Source: Vitis vinifera (Eukaryota; Streptophyta; Magnoliopsida; Vitales; Vitaceae). From it: a DNA stretch of 64,000 bases. The notes beneath the pieces were generated by a model that did not search any database, was not told the DNA's origin, and saw only the letters and a program-made list of their open reading frames with translations. The translations under genes were made by a program, and so were the position numbers. Positions within the stretch are counted from its first letter, which is position 1. Every line of letters begins with the position of its first letter. The stretch spans positions 13,176,001-13,240,000 of the forward strand of contig NC_081819.1 of assembly GCF_030704535.1 (NCBI RefSeq). The letters run 5' to 3'. Positions 45,351 to 57,270 of this stretch are shown here, one piece after another.

Positions 45351-46259
45351 ATTTTTTAATTTAGTGTTTTAATTTTCCACATTTTGTAATTGATATGGTT
45401 TTTGAGTGATAAGATAATCAGTTTTTCTATTAATTTCATAATATCAAGATAGGATGAGACAAGTTAATTATAGTTTTCAAAATTTTGTAATTTTATTAGT
45501 AAGGAATATAGGATAAGAGATTTTAAAATACATTTTATTTTGCACGAACCTTACAGCCATGGGATCTAAACCTCGGGTGCTGATCACATCACAATAATCA
45601 ACATCTAAGTAAATTCATGATATCATTAATGGTAGGATTCAAATCTAGGGATCACACTTCTCTGTGTTTGCCTTGACCAATTGGATCAACTTAACATGTC
45701 ATGATATTATTATTATTTTTCACTATTTTCTATAATTTTTCTCTTATTTTTATTGCTTTCTTTTATCTTTTCAAGTTCTATTAAATTTAATCTAAACTTT
45801 CACATTAAAGACTATAGAAGTCAAGGGTCTTTGTTAGGGTAAGGATTAGGCCAATGTCAAAGAAGAAAAAGATGGTGATATTTTTGACTCTTTACACACA
45901 AATGATTGCATTCTTATTGTGCTCTCTTCCATACATTGAAAAAATCATAAAGCTTTTTGGTAAATTGAAATAATATGATATAGAAAATAAATAAAAGATA
46001 CAAGTAAGGCATAGTGGAGTGGACTTAAGTCTTAGCCAGAGTCCCCACTCCCACTCCTTAACTCTCTATCTCATCTTCAGGACTCAGGGTCAACCACACT
46101 CTCAAATGATTCGTACTCAATCGAAAAATGCATTGACAGAGATGCACGATATACATTGCCGCCTCCCTAAGATCATGATTTATGTATATTAAGTTAAAGA
46201 TGATATATGTATCATTTAATCTAAAATTATATAAAATAATAAATATTTTTTAATCATAT
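45351..46259. other. Spacer without a recognised gene
   Basis: AT-rich, with no domain or RNA gene seen. Nothing resembling the missing kinase exon of the upstream LYK pseudogene was found. Confidence 0.5.
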
Positions 46260-46996
46260 CAAAATGGGTCATGTATACAAAAAAAAAAAATACATCTAAT
46301 TACTTTATGAAACTTATGTTCAAACTAGCCTCTTTGGTGTCACGTAGGAATCATGTCATAGAAATATATATATTTCAAAATTTTAGTTAAAACCTTAATT
46401 GGCAACTGAGACTTCATTTTTGAATTGAAGTCGCAGTTGTCAATTGATGCTTTATTTTTTAATTGAAACCTCAATTGACAATTGAGACTTCATTTTTGAA
46501 CTAAAATCTCAATTGTCAACTAAAATTTTAGTTAATTTTTTTTTTCACTTTAAAATTTAATTAAAAACTATTCAATTATAGTTTATTATTGAAATTAAAA
46601 ATATATATTTTAATAGTAAATTATTTATGTTTAAGTTTAAGAATCTAGTATTACTTCAACAAACATAAATTGATAGATGGAAGATATTATAAATGAATAT
46701 TTTATTTATTAATAAATTAATAATATTAAAATTATAAATTTATATAACATATAAATAAGATATAATTTAAAATGAGAAAATACACAATAAACATTTATAT
46801 GCTGAAGCCTCAATTAACAACCACAGTTTCAGTTAAAAAATAAAGCCTTAGTCACCAATCGAGGTTTTCATTAAAATTTTGAAAAAAATTATATTTCAAT
46901 GACATGGCTCCTACGTGATACCAAAAAGGCAAATTTGAACATAAATTTCATAAAGTGGTTACATCTAATATTTTTTTTAATACATGGGCCATTTTG
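46260..46996. mobile_element. Foldback element with ~100-bp arms
   Basis: The left arm (46260-46366: CAAAATGGGTCATGTAT, ACTTTATGAAACTTATG, GTCACGTAGGAATCATG) is the reverse complement, with substitutions, of the right arm (46895-46996). Inside are alternating 'gaagtctcaattgtcaattg' units. It is non-coding, probably a non-autonomous Mutator/foldback type. No target duplication was confirmed. Confidence 0.7.
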
Positions 46997-47636
46997 GCCT
47001 GAGACTATTTCAAATGAGAATCTACAAACACTTTTTTTCCCAAGTACACACATGGCTTCTAATAATTCCACTTTATGTTGAGATGAGTTGAGAGATTCAT
47101 CTCAACTCATACTTCTCACGTTTTCAGAATTTACATACGATTCTTTCAAAATTTTGGATGAATTTATTTGAATTTTAATTTCAAGTTGGTGTTATTTTTG
47201 TGAATTTTAGAGTTTGTTTGACAGTATGATTTAAAAACAGTTTTCTATTTTTAAAAATAGAAAATTATTTTTTAAATTTTTTAATATTATCCGATCGCTG
47301 TTTTTTGGAAATAATTTTTAAAAATAAAGTTAAATAGAGAATAATTTTTAGAAAACAAATAGGAGTTGTTTACATCTTTTTTAAAAAACAAAAAGAAAAC
47401 ATAAACCTGTTTTGTCATATTTTTCGAAACTTGTTTTAAAATCCGTTTTTAAATGTTCATATTTTAAAATTGATTTCCTTTTTTATTTTTATTCATAACA
47501 TTTCTTTTCCTTTTTTTTTCCAAGGCTCATTGATCTCCTTTAAAGGTAACTCTTTCCCTTTCATTTTAAGATAAAGAATTCAATTTTCAAATAAGATATC
47601 ATAAGAAAATGGTGTACATGATAGTATCTAATTAAT

Positions 47637-48060
47637 GGGGTGTTTGGTAAACCAACTTAATAACTTAAAAAAGTGATTTAATAACTTAATTTAAGTTATT
47701 AGGTAAATTAAATATATTTGATAAAATAACTTAATGGTATAACATGAAGTAAAAAACAACTCTAAGTAATAAGTAAAAATAATTAACTTATTTATAAGTC
47801 TATTTACTTTCATGATCTCCTTTGCTATTCTATGACCTTCATTATTACTTGACTTTCTTTACCTTAATTATGATTTATGATGATAAATATGTCAATTTGA
47901 TAATTTAAAATAAATTTTAAGTTAATTTTATCAAACAATTTTAATACTTAAAGTAAGAATTAAGTAATAAATTTTAAGTTAGTAACTTAAATATAATTTA
48001 ACTTAAAATCAACTTAAGTCATTAAGTAATAAGTATTAAATTTTACCAAATATATACTAA
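47637..48060. repeat. MITE, copy-2 equivalent of 37962-38400
   Basis: Starts GGGGTGTTTGGTAAACCAAC and ends near TTTTACCAAATATATACT. The ends are better preserved than in copy 1. Confidence 0.55.
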
Positions 48061-48797
48061 GTTTCAAGTAAAAATTAACATAAAAAGAAATGATTTAAAC
48101 ATTCCTAAGACATTGACCTAACTATATAAACATTGAAGCTTATAAAAAAAGAAAAGAAAAGTAAATATCATGTTATTAAATTAAGGAAAAATTCTAATTC
48201 CATTGATATAATAGGGATTTAAGAGCAGTAGGTTGTAATCTTCTTCAATAATAGTGAAAGTTCTTTTTTTTTCCTTTGTCTTTGTCTGTAGATATAGGTA
48301 ATATAGGTTTTAGGCCGAATCATGTAAATCGGTGTGTTAGAAGAACACCCATGAAAGCCAGCTCCATAATGTCTTAACCCTTCTGTTTAAATTTCATTTT
48401 CATTCAAATTTAGCTATCTGGAACATCTTCTGTGCTTTAAAAATCATTGGCTGATTATGAAGGAATTGATTCGAATTTATGATATGACCATTATATTAAG
48501 GAAAACAATATTTCCATTCCTAACAAAATATAATTAGGAGTAAGGAGAACCAATGAATAGCTGTAGAGAAAAATCAGTAGATTATAATGTAAGTATAGTT
48601 GGAGTTTGACTCCCTCATCTTTTCTTGCCAATTCAGTTGTATATAAGTTAAAGTTCAATGATAAGTTTTTATTAGCTATTTGCATTTAAGGGACTGCTAT
48701 ACAATAATATTTAGAATGCCTGTGGCTTGAGTTATTAATTTTCTTTAATGCTTTTGATTTAATCTATTGCTAAACAACAATTTACATGAACCATGCT

Positions 48798-50932
48798 TGT
48801 CACGCCCCACGATCCACTCCAAGGGCGTGACAATCATTTCACACTTCAAACCCAAAGGCTTATAGTGTAACCTGACCCAAACAATTATCTTGTAATCGGA
48901 AGTTACCAATTACCAAATACCTGTTCAGAGTAACAGAACAAAATCTAAAACCCTCAAAATTCCATTTCAAAACTAAAAAATCCACCATCCAAAATCCAGT
49001 TTCCAAATATTTGCAAACTTAAACAATTCAAGTACTAGAACAAATTTCAAAATCTCCAAAACTCAACTTTGATCTAACATAAAATTTGAAGGATCAATAT
49101 CCAAATAACTTCCAAATACCAAAAGATCTAAATGAACACAACTAACAGTTGAACAAAATCCAACATAAAATCCTAATGATGACCATTCCTCAGCCTAGCC
49201 ATCACTCCTCTCCCGAACTAAGGGTACCTGAAAAGTAGTCAACAAATGGGAATGAGCTCACAGCCCAATAAGGAACATTAATGCAGTCCATGGATCAAAC
49301 ATTTCAAACTCACTTGCAAAATAGGAGATATTGTAATCAATCATTTTCATAAAGTTGTGAGTAATTTTTTTTTTTTTTTGCCAATACATTCAAAATTTCT
49401 AATTGTATGCATTTATTTCTAATTCAAAAAATTTCATATCAAATTTAGTCAAAACATTCCAATAATTTATTTACTCTGGTCATCAAACATCAAAGGGTGC
49501 CCAGTTAGGTGGGACTTTTCAAATGGGTGGCTAGCCTCAAATTGTTCCTTTAAGGTGGACGGAACCAAACACTACTAGTACTAGTAACCTCTAACCAAAA
49601 CCTCTAGAGGCTGAGGTTCAAATCAATTACATTCCCCACCAAGAAATGTAAAGGTCAACTATTATATCCCATTGACAAGGGCAAAAGTCAAAAGTCAATT
49701 ATTATATCCCGTTAACAAGGGCCAAACAAATCAGAGTCAAATATTTATTTCATTTATTCAAATTTACAACATATAATATCTCCACATTTATTTATCAAAA
49801 ACAAAATATAAAATTCTAACATACTTTTCATGCAAAATAGGTTTGATCCATGCATAAAACGGAATATAACTCAAACGTTTTCAAATAATGTATATATATA
49901 TAAAATTGTTTCAAAAAAAGAATTTAACAACTGCATTAATTTCCCTTACCTAAAAAGAAGTCCTCAAAAACTTTGGAGAGAAAATAATCCTAAAAATCTA
50001 CTCTCCACCTAACAAAATATAAGAGGAAATAACTATTACTATTTATCTATAATTTAACTAATCTATTCCTTATTTAAATAAATTAATAAATTCCCAATTT
50101 GTTTCTAATAACACAAAGCCCTGCCATTATTAAAAAATACGGTACTTAGTACTCAAGTACTCATCAAAGTCTAACAATATGGAGTTCTGCTACTATTAAA
50201 TATTACATACCCAAGTATCCATCAAAGTCTAATAATAGAGTATGTGAAAATCCACCAACTAGATTTCAACCATGAAATCCTTACAAAAAAAAAAGTGGAT
50301 GCACAGTTCCCACACGTATGCAACCAGTGCACATGTGTTTTTTTTTTTTTTTTTTTTCTAAAAAACTTAAGGTCTCCCAAATTCCAACAATAAATCAAAA
50401 TCTTAAATTTTCACTATTTGATATTAAAACGAATAAAAAAAAAACTAACCTTAATCTAGATCGAAATCTTCATAGGAATTTTTTTTTCTAAAAAAAAAAA
50501 ACTTAAGATCTCCCCAATTCCAACAATAAATCAAAATCTTAAATTTTCATTATTTTGATATTAAAATGAATTAAAAAAAAATAAACTAACCCTAATCTAG
50601 ATTTGGGGTATCCAAAAAAAAAAAAATATCTAATGTGCTTGAAATTAACTAATGAATCTAAAATAATAATCTAGGGGTTAGAATCTTACCTATAGAGGTT
50701 TGTTCTTCAAACCTTGAAATCTGACCTCAACTTCACGTTCTCTGGAAACTCTCTACGAACAGGAAAGCGATTCAAAAAAGAACAGGAAGAAGAGAATTTT
50801 CTATTTATACTTAAGGTATTATTTGTAAAATTACCTTTTCACCTTTGTTCCATTTTATTAAATTAATTAATTTAATATCATTATTATGAATTTTCTAAAT
50901 TACCCTTTTAAAAAAAAAACTTGGGCATTACA
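48798..50932 (-). repeat. 3' LTR of the Ty3 element (2135 bp)
   Basis: Plus-strand ends TGTCACGCCCC and GGGCATTACA. About 930 bp longer than the partner LTR, because the stretch about 49352-50284 is missing there. Confidence 0.92.
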
Positions 50933-50945
50933 TCCTTCCCTCCTT
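50933..50945 (-). other. Polypurine tract of the Ty3 element
   Basis: The minus strand reads AAGGAGGGAAGGA directly against the 3' LTR, the normal site for plus-strand DNA priming. Confidence 0.85.
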
Positions 50946-50954
50946 AACAAAAGT

Positions 50955-52142
50955 TTAGTCCTCTAAACGTGACATACCTGAGTCTTGAAATAATTGAGGA
51001 TGCTTTTCTCTCATCTCTTCTTCTAACTCCCAAGTGGCCTCTCGGATACTATGATTGCTCCACTGGACCTTTACCAACTTGACAACAGCATGTCGTAGTA
51101 CCTTATCCATCACATCCACAATTTGAATGGGTACCTCTTCATAGGTCAAGTCCTCAGAAATTTGAATAGGCTCCAACTCCACAACATGAGAGGGATCATA
51201 AATATATTTCCTCAAGGTCGAAACATGGAATACATTATGAATCTTAGATAGACTTGGGGGCAAGGCCACTTTATAAGCCAAAGTGCCTACTCTTTCTAAT
51301 ACCTCAAATGGTCCCACAAAACGAGGATTGAGTTTCCCTTTTCTTCCAAATCTCATTAAAGACTTCATAAGTGAAACTTTTAAGAAAACATGATCACCCA
51401 CCTCAAACTCCAAATCTCGTTTGTGATTATCATCATAACTCTTTTGTCTACTTTGTGTTGCTTTCAATCTTTTCTTAATTAAAGAGACCTTTTTAACTGT
51501 CAACTGCACAAGTTCAGGCCCCAAAAGTTTATTCTCTCCAACATCATCCCAACAAACAGGAGATCGACATCTCCTACCATACAACGCCTCAAAAGGTGCC
51601 ATCCCAATGCTAGATTGAAAGCTATTATTATAGGCAAACTCCACTAGGGGCAAATAATCATCCCAATTACCTTTTAGATCCAAAGAACAAGCTCTCAAAA
51701 AATCTTCCAAGACCTGAATTACCCTATCTGATTGACCATCAATCTGCGGATGAAAGACAGTACTAAAACTCAACTTAGTACCTAATGCTTTCTGTAAACT
51801 ATGCCAAAATCTGGAAGTGAAACGAGGATCTTTGTCAGATACTATAGAAACAGGTACACTATGCATTCTCACAATTTCCTTAATATAAAGAGAAACCAAA
51901 CGATCCATAGAAAAATTAACTTTCATAGGCAGAAAATGAGCAGACTTTGTCAATCGATCAACAATCACCCAAATTGCATTATTGCCCCTTAAGGTCCTTG
52001 GTAACCCAGTCACAAAATCCATAGTAATATGTTCCCATTTCCACTCGGGAATAGAAATTGGTTGCAAAAACCCTATTGGTCATTGATGCTTAGCTTTCAC
52101 TTGTTGACACACCAAACACTAAGCCACAAATTGCGCAATATC
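50955..52142 (-). pseudogene. Ty3 integrase core and chromodomain-like C-terminus
   Basis: 370 codons are open from 52067; a stop-containing stretch joins it to the upstream frame. Catalytic DDE region: TMDFVTGLP, VSDKDPRFTS and SDRVIQVLEDFLRA. YNNSFQSSIGMAPFEALYGR is typical of Ty3 integrases. The C-terminal LSKIHNVFHVSTLRKY and VQWSNHSIREATWELEEEM form the chromodomain-like targeting tail of chromoviruses. In-frame stops lie in the 52068-52145 gap, where the zinc-binding CLVCQQ is read. Confidence 0.9.
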
Positions 52143-52889
52143 TCACTTCATTCCTAACCACCAATAATTCTGTCTCAAATCTTGGTACATCTTTGTCCCT
52201 CCTGGGTGGATCGCAAGCCTAGAACAATGAGCTTCCTCCAAAAGCTTTCTCCTTAAGTCTCCATCATTTGGGACACAAAGTCTAGTCCTAACCCTCAAAA
52301 TCCCATCATCTGATAAAACAAAGTCAAGCTTACTGCCCTTTTTAACCTCTTCCATAAGTTGCACTAAATTCAAATCATTCTTTTGTAGGGCCTTAATTCT
52401 CCTAACTAAGTATGGTTGCAGTCTAAAGTTCGCCACAAGAGCTCCCAAGTCCAAAACTCTTATATGGACTCGCAAACTCCTCAAATCTCCCAATAATTGC
52501 CTCTGATAACCTCTAATAGTTGATAAGGAACCAACAGATTTCCTGCTTAAGGCGTCAGCCACAACATTCGCTTTCCCTGGGTGATATTGAATAATGCAGT
52601 CATGGTCTTTAAGTAGTTCAATCCACCTCCTCTGTCTCATATTCAACTCCTTTTGGGAAAATAAATACTTCAAGCTCTTATGATCTGTGAATATCTCACA
52701 AGTTTCACCAAAAATAAAATGTCTTCAGATCTTAAGTGCAAAAACCATTGCAGCTAACTCCAAATCATGAGTAGGATAATTTCGTTCATAAGGCTTCAAC
52801 TGCCTAGAAGCATAAGCTACAACTTTCCCATGTTGCATAAGAACACAACCCAAACCCTGATGAGAGGCATCACTATACACCATAAACCC
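52143..52889 (-). pseudogene. Ty3 RNase H and integrase zinc-binding region
   Basis: 52143-52673 is open ([28 protein letters not shown] of the integrase HHCC domain). Upstream to 52889 the frame continues through YSDASHQ and TDHKSLK (RNase H), with a TGA in place of the Trp of the LKIWRHF motif. Stops at 52143-52145 and 52890-52892 bound it. Confidence 0.88.
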
Positions 52890-54480
52890 TCATGAACCTG
52901 AAGGGATAGTCAAAATAGGAGCTGTCACCAATATGTTCTTTAACTCTTGGAAACTATGTTCACAATCATCAGACCACTCAAACTTAACCCCTTTCTGAGT
53001 CAAACTGGTTAGAGGTAGGGCAATCTTAGAGAACCCCTCAATAAACTGCCTATAATAACCAGCCAGTCCTAAGAAACTTCGAATCTCAGTCATAGTAGTA
53101 GGTCTCTTCCAATTTGACACAACATCTACCTTTCCAGAATCAACTGAGATGCCATCCTTGGACACCACATGCCCAAGGAAAGAAACTTTGTTTAACCAAA
53201 ACTCACACTTCTTGAGTTTAGCATACAATCGCTTATCTCTGAGAGTCTGTAATACAATACTCAAATGACGCTCATGCTCTTCCCTACTCTTTGAGTACAC
53301 CAAAATATCATCTATAAAAACTACCACAAACTGATCTAGATAGGGCTCGAATACCCTATTCATTAAGTCCATAAAAGCAGTAGGTGCATTAGTCAAACCA
53401 AAAGGCATAACCAAAAACTCATAATGCCCATATCTAGTCTGAAAAGTAGTCTTAGGTACATCTTCACCTCTAACCCTTAACTGATGATAACTAGACCGAA
53501 GATCAATCTTAGAGAACACACAAGGACCCTGAAGCTGATCAAACAGATCATCAATCCGAGGAAGGGGATACCTGTTCCTCACCGTCACCTTATTCAACTC
53601 TATATAATCAATGCAGAGTCTCATAGATCCATATTTTTTCTTTACAAATAAAATAGGAGCTCCCCAAGGTGAAACACTAGGCCTAATGAAACCCTTATCT
53701 AACAACTCCTGAAGTTGAATCTTCAACTCCTTAAGCTCCATAGGTGCCATCTTATAAGGGGCCTTAGAGATAGGAGTTGTCTCTGGTGCCAAATCAATGG
53801 TGAACTCCACCTCCCTCTCTGGTGGCAAGCCAAGTAGATCCTCTGGAAAGACATCAGGATAGTCCCTTACAAAGGGGATTTTTTCCAACTTTAAATCATT
53901 TTCCTCATTCACAACATAAGCTAAAAAGCCTTGACAGCTTTTCCTAAGCAAAGAACTAGCTCGCAAGACTGAGATCACATGCAGTGGTTTGTCCACATGC
54001 TTCCCCTCAAAACTAAAATCAGGCTGACCAGGAATGCTAAAAGTCACTCTTTTCCCAAAACAATCAACAGAAGCATGATAAGAAGCTAACCAATCCATTC
54101 CCAAAATCACATCAAAATCTTGAAGGTCCAGAAGTACTAAGTCAACTGTCATCTCTCTATACCCAATCATCACATAACAATCTCTAATTATTTTATCAAC
54201 CACAACAGAATCTCCCAAAGGAGTAGCAACAAATAAATCAAAGTCTATATTATCAATCGGCATACCCAACAAACCAGCAAAAGATATGGAAACAAAAGAG
54301 TGCGTTGATCCAGGATTAATTAAGGCTCTAGCAAATAAGGTGTGAATTCGAAGAGTACCTGTCACTACATCAGACGTAGCTTGAGCATCTCTATGAGTTA
54401 TAGAAAATACCCGCCCTTGAGCCCCGGGTTTCTGTCTATCCTCTTTATTCTCCTCCTTAGGCTTTCCAAATACAAACTTC
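52890..54480 (-). pseudogene. Ty3 protease and reverse transcriptase
   Basis: 491 codons are open from 54365. Protease region [13 protein letters not shown]: the catalytic Asp expected in the D-S/P-G motif is Asn here. Reverse transcriptase motifs LRLCIDY-like [38 protein letters not shown] and the active-site FIDDILVYS are intact. [12 protein letters not shown] marks the RT/RNase H connection. Confidence 0.93.
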
Positions 54481-55432
54481 CTACTCTATGGACAATCCCA
54501 AACCATATGTCCCTATTTTCCACAACCAAAGCAAGGTCCGGTCTCTTTATAGCATGGCCTACCCCCATGCTTCTTGCCACAAGTAGGACAAATTCCATCT
54601 AAATTTTGTGCTGCTTTTCCTTTATTCTGGTTTCTACTTGGAGCAAACCTTTTCTGTGCTTGGTTACCATGAGCACCATCATTTCTATTCCTCTTCCTTT
54701 GTTGTTCCCTATACTGGTGAAGCTCTTCATTATCATTCTCTACAATAAGGGTTCTATCTACCACCTCTGAATAAACACTAAGCTTCAGAATTGATATCTT
54801 ATTCTTCAGATAAGGCTTCAGTCCATCCTGAAACTTTAATGTTTTTTCCTCCTCAGTAGCAATCAACTATGGAGCAAAACGTGATAGTTAGGTAAACTTA
54901 GCCTCATATTGGGCCACAGTCAAATCCCCCTATTCCAAACGGACAAACTCTCCCACCTTTTGTTGTCGAACACTGTCAGGAAAGTACTTCTTATAAAAAG
55001 CCTCCCTAAACTGATTCCAAACAATAGGTCCCTGATCCTCCAAAAGCCTCTTAGTCATGCGCCACCAATGGTCTACCTCTTTGTCTAGCATAAATGCTGC
55101 ATATGAGGCTTTTTGCTCCTCATAACAATCAATGACATCAAAGAATTTCTCTATCTTCATAATCCAAGCCTCTGTGTCTGTTGGATCTGAAGTACCAGAA
55201 AAGTAAGGGGTCCCAACTTCTTAAAGTTGTCAAAGGAGCTACCCCTAGTAGATGAGGATTGTCCTTGACCATTACTTCTAGTAGCTCTAGCCTGACGCTC
55301 AACCAAGCCAGCCAAAGTCCCTAAATATCTATAAAGTCCTTCAGTACTCATAGGGGGCAAAGCCTCAGGTGGAGGAAGTATATCATCATTAGCCTGACTG
55401 TTTTGGGAAGATGTAGGTCTCCTTGGTGGCAT
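54481..55432 (-). pseudogene. Ty3 gag
   Basis: Starts MPPRRPTSSQ at 55432. An apparent one-base loss in a C run near 55210 shifts the frame before MKIEKFFDVIDC, and the capsid part continues FMLDKEVDHWWRMTKRL to KFQDGLKPYLKNKI. The zinc-knuckle region has CPTCGKKH and CFGCGK, then a TAG where the knuckle continues (GHMVWDC). Stops at 54486-54488, 54513-54515, 54930-54932 and two near 54868-54890. Confidence 0.88.
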
Positions 55433-55609
55433 GGTGTCCTATAAAGCAACATGTATAACTAAATTAGTCACTAAGAAGTCAAATAAGCAAATCAGAATTG
55501 TAAGGAATAAAAGGAATCAGACTAGATGAAGTTGAAACTTAAATTAATGCGTCACTCATCTATTCCCAAAGGTAAACTAAACAAGTTCCCATCAAGATCA
55601 CAACCTAAT

Positions 55610-55621
55610 GCTCTGATACCA
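55610..55621 (-). other. Primer binding site (initiator tRNA-Met)
   Basis: The minus strand reads TGGTATCAGAGC, complementary to the 3' end of plant initiator tRNA-Met, three bases from the 5' LTR. It fixes the element's orientation. Confidence 0.92.
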
Positions 55622-55624
55622 CTC

Positions 55625-56846
55625 TGTCACGCCCTAAGACCCACTCCAAGGGCGTGACGGTCATTTCACACTTCAAACCCGAAGGCTTATAGTGTAACCT
55701 GACCCAAACAATTATCTTGTAATCGGAAGTTACCAATTACCAAATACCTGTTTAGAGTAACAGAACAAAATCTAAAACCCTCAAAATTCAATTTCAAAAC
55801 TAAAACATCCACTATCCAAAATCTATTGTCCAAATATTTGCAAACTTAAACAATTCAAGTACTAGAACAAATTTCAAAATCTCAAAAACTCAACTTTGAT
55901 CTAACATAAAATTTGAAGGATCAATATCCAAATAACTTTCAAATACCAAAAGATCCAAATGAACACAATTAACAGTTAAACAAAATCCAACATAAAATCC
56001 TAAATCAAATCCTAATGATGACCATTCCTCAACCTAGCCATCACTCCTCACCCGAACTAAGGGTACCTAAAAAGTAGTCAACAAATGGGAATGAGCTCAC
56101 AGCCTAATAAGGAACATTAATGCAGTCCATGGATCAAACATTTCAAACTCACCTGCAAAATAGGAGATATTGTAATCAATCATTTTCACAAAAAAAAAAA
56201 GTGGATGCACAGTTCCCACACGCATGCAACTAGTGCACACGTGTTTTTTTTTTTTCTAAAAAAAACTTAAGGTCTCCCAAATTCCAACAATAAATCAAAA
56301 TCTTAAATTTTCACTATTTGATATTAAAATGAATAATAATAAAAAAACTAATCCTAATTTAGATCGAAATCTTCATAGGAATTTTTTTTCTAAAAAAAAA
56401 AAACTTAAGATCTCCCCAATTCCAACAATAAATCAAAATCTTAAATTTTCACTATTTTGATATTAAAACGAATTAAAAAAAATAAACTAACCATAATCTA
56501 GATTTGGGATTTTCCAAAAAAAAAAGTATATATCTAATGTGCTTGAAATTAACTAATGAATCTAAAATAATAATCTAGGGGTTAAAATCTTACCTATAGA
56601 GATTTGTTTTTTAAACCTTAAAATCTAACCTCAACTGCATGTTCTCTGGAAACTCTCTGCAAATAGGAACGCGATTCAAAAAAGAACAGGAAGAAGAGAG
56701 TTTTCTATTTATACCTAGGGTATTATTTGTAAAATTACCTTTTCACCCCTCTTCCATTTTATTAAATTAATTAATTAATTAATTAATTTAATATCATTAT
56801 TATGAATTTTCTAAATTACCCTTTAAAAAAAAACTTGGGCATTACA
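55625..56846 (-). repeat. 5' LTR of the Ty3 element (1222 bp, internally deleted)
   Basis: The same TGTCACGCCC...GGGCATTACA ends as the other LTR, with scattered substitutions, and a junction at about 56188 (TTTTCAC then an A run) where about 930 bp has been lost. Confidence 0.92.
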
Positions 56847-57014
56847 ATGCCCATACACGACAGAGAAAAGAAAGATTCAGTAGTGCTTTAGACTTAAGAA
56901 TGGAAGAATGAAAGAACAAAATATAACAAGGTTAAAATTATATGGTCTACCCACATTTCACCATCAAAATATTGTTTTACGTTCACTGTATAACAATAGA
57001 ATCTCTTCCTATAC

Positions 57015-57267
57015 CTACCAAAAGTTAGAATCTGTTCCTAAATCTGTAGACATCATAGGGTATTGCATAAATGTTGGCATATGCTGCATTGGAATTCTAA
57101 CATCAACCATGAACACCATATTCTTGGACACCCCCATCTGATGTGTTGGAGTTCTAGGATCAGGGTTCAACACCATGTTCTTGGACACTCCAAGAGCTGG
57201 ATGATAGTGAATTGGGTTGTGATGTTGAACATTATTATATTGGATGTCGCTGCTGGACGCCCTCCCA
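57015..57267 (-). pseudogene. 3' end of AGL-like copy 2, cut off by CACTA
   Basis: Encodes the C-terminal RASSSDIQYNNVQHHNPI to the TAG at 57015-57017, matching copy 1 closely and keeping the GVSKNMV tandem repeat. It is separated from the rest of the gene by the CACTA element starting at 57271. Confidence 0.88.
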
Positions 57268-57270
57268 GCT

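Larger units (their letters stand above)
48798..56846 (-). mobile_element. Ty3/gypsy chromovirus (Tekay/Del-like), decayed
   Basis: 8049 bp on the minus strand, between near-identical 5-bp duplications ATGCT (48793-48797) and ATGCC (56847-56851). Copy 1 keeps the empty site near 40353. Order on the minus strand: 5' LTR, tRNA-iMet primer site, gag, protease, reverse transcriptase, RNase H, integrase with C-terminal chromodomain-like region, polypurine tract, 3' LTR. Gag-pol is one open frame in design, now broken by about nine in-frame stops and one frameshift, so it is inactive. It lies about 170 bp downstream of the split MADS gene copy. Confidence 0.95.
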
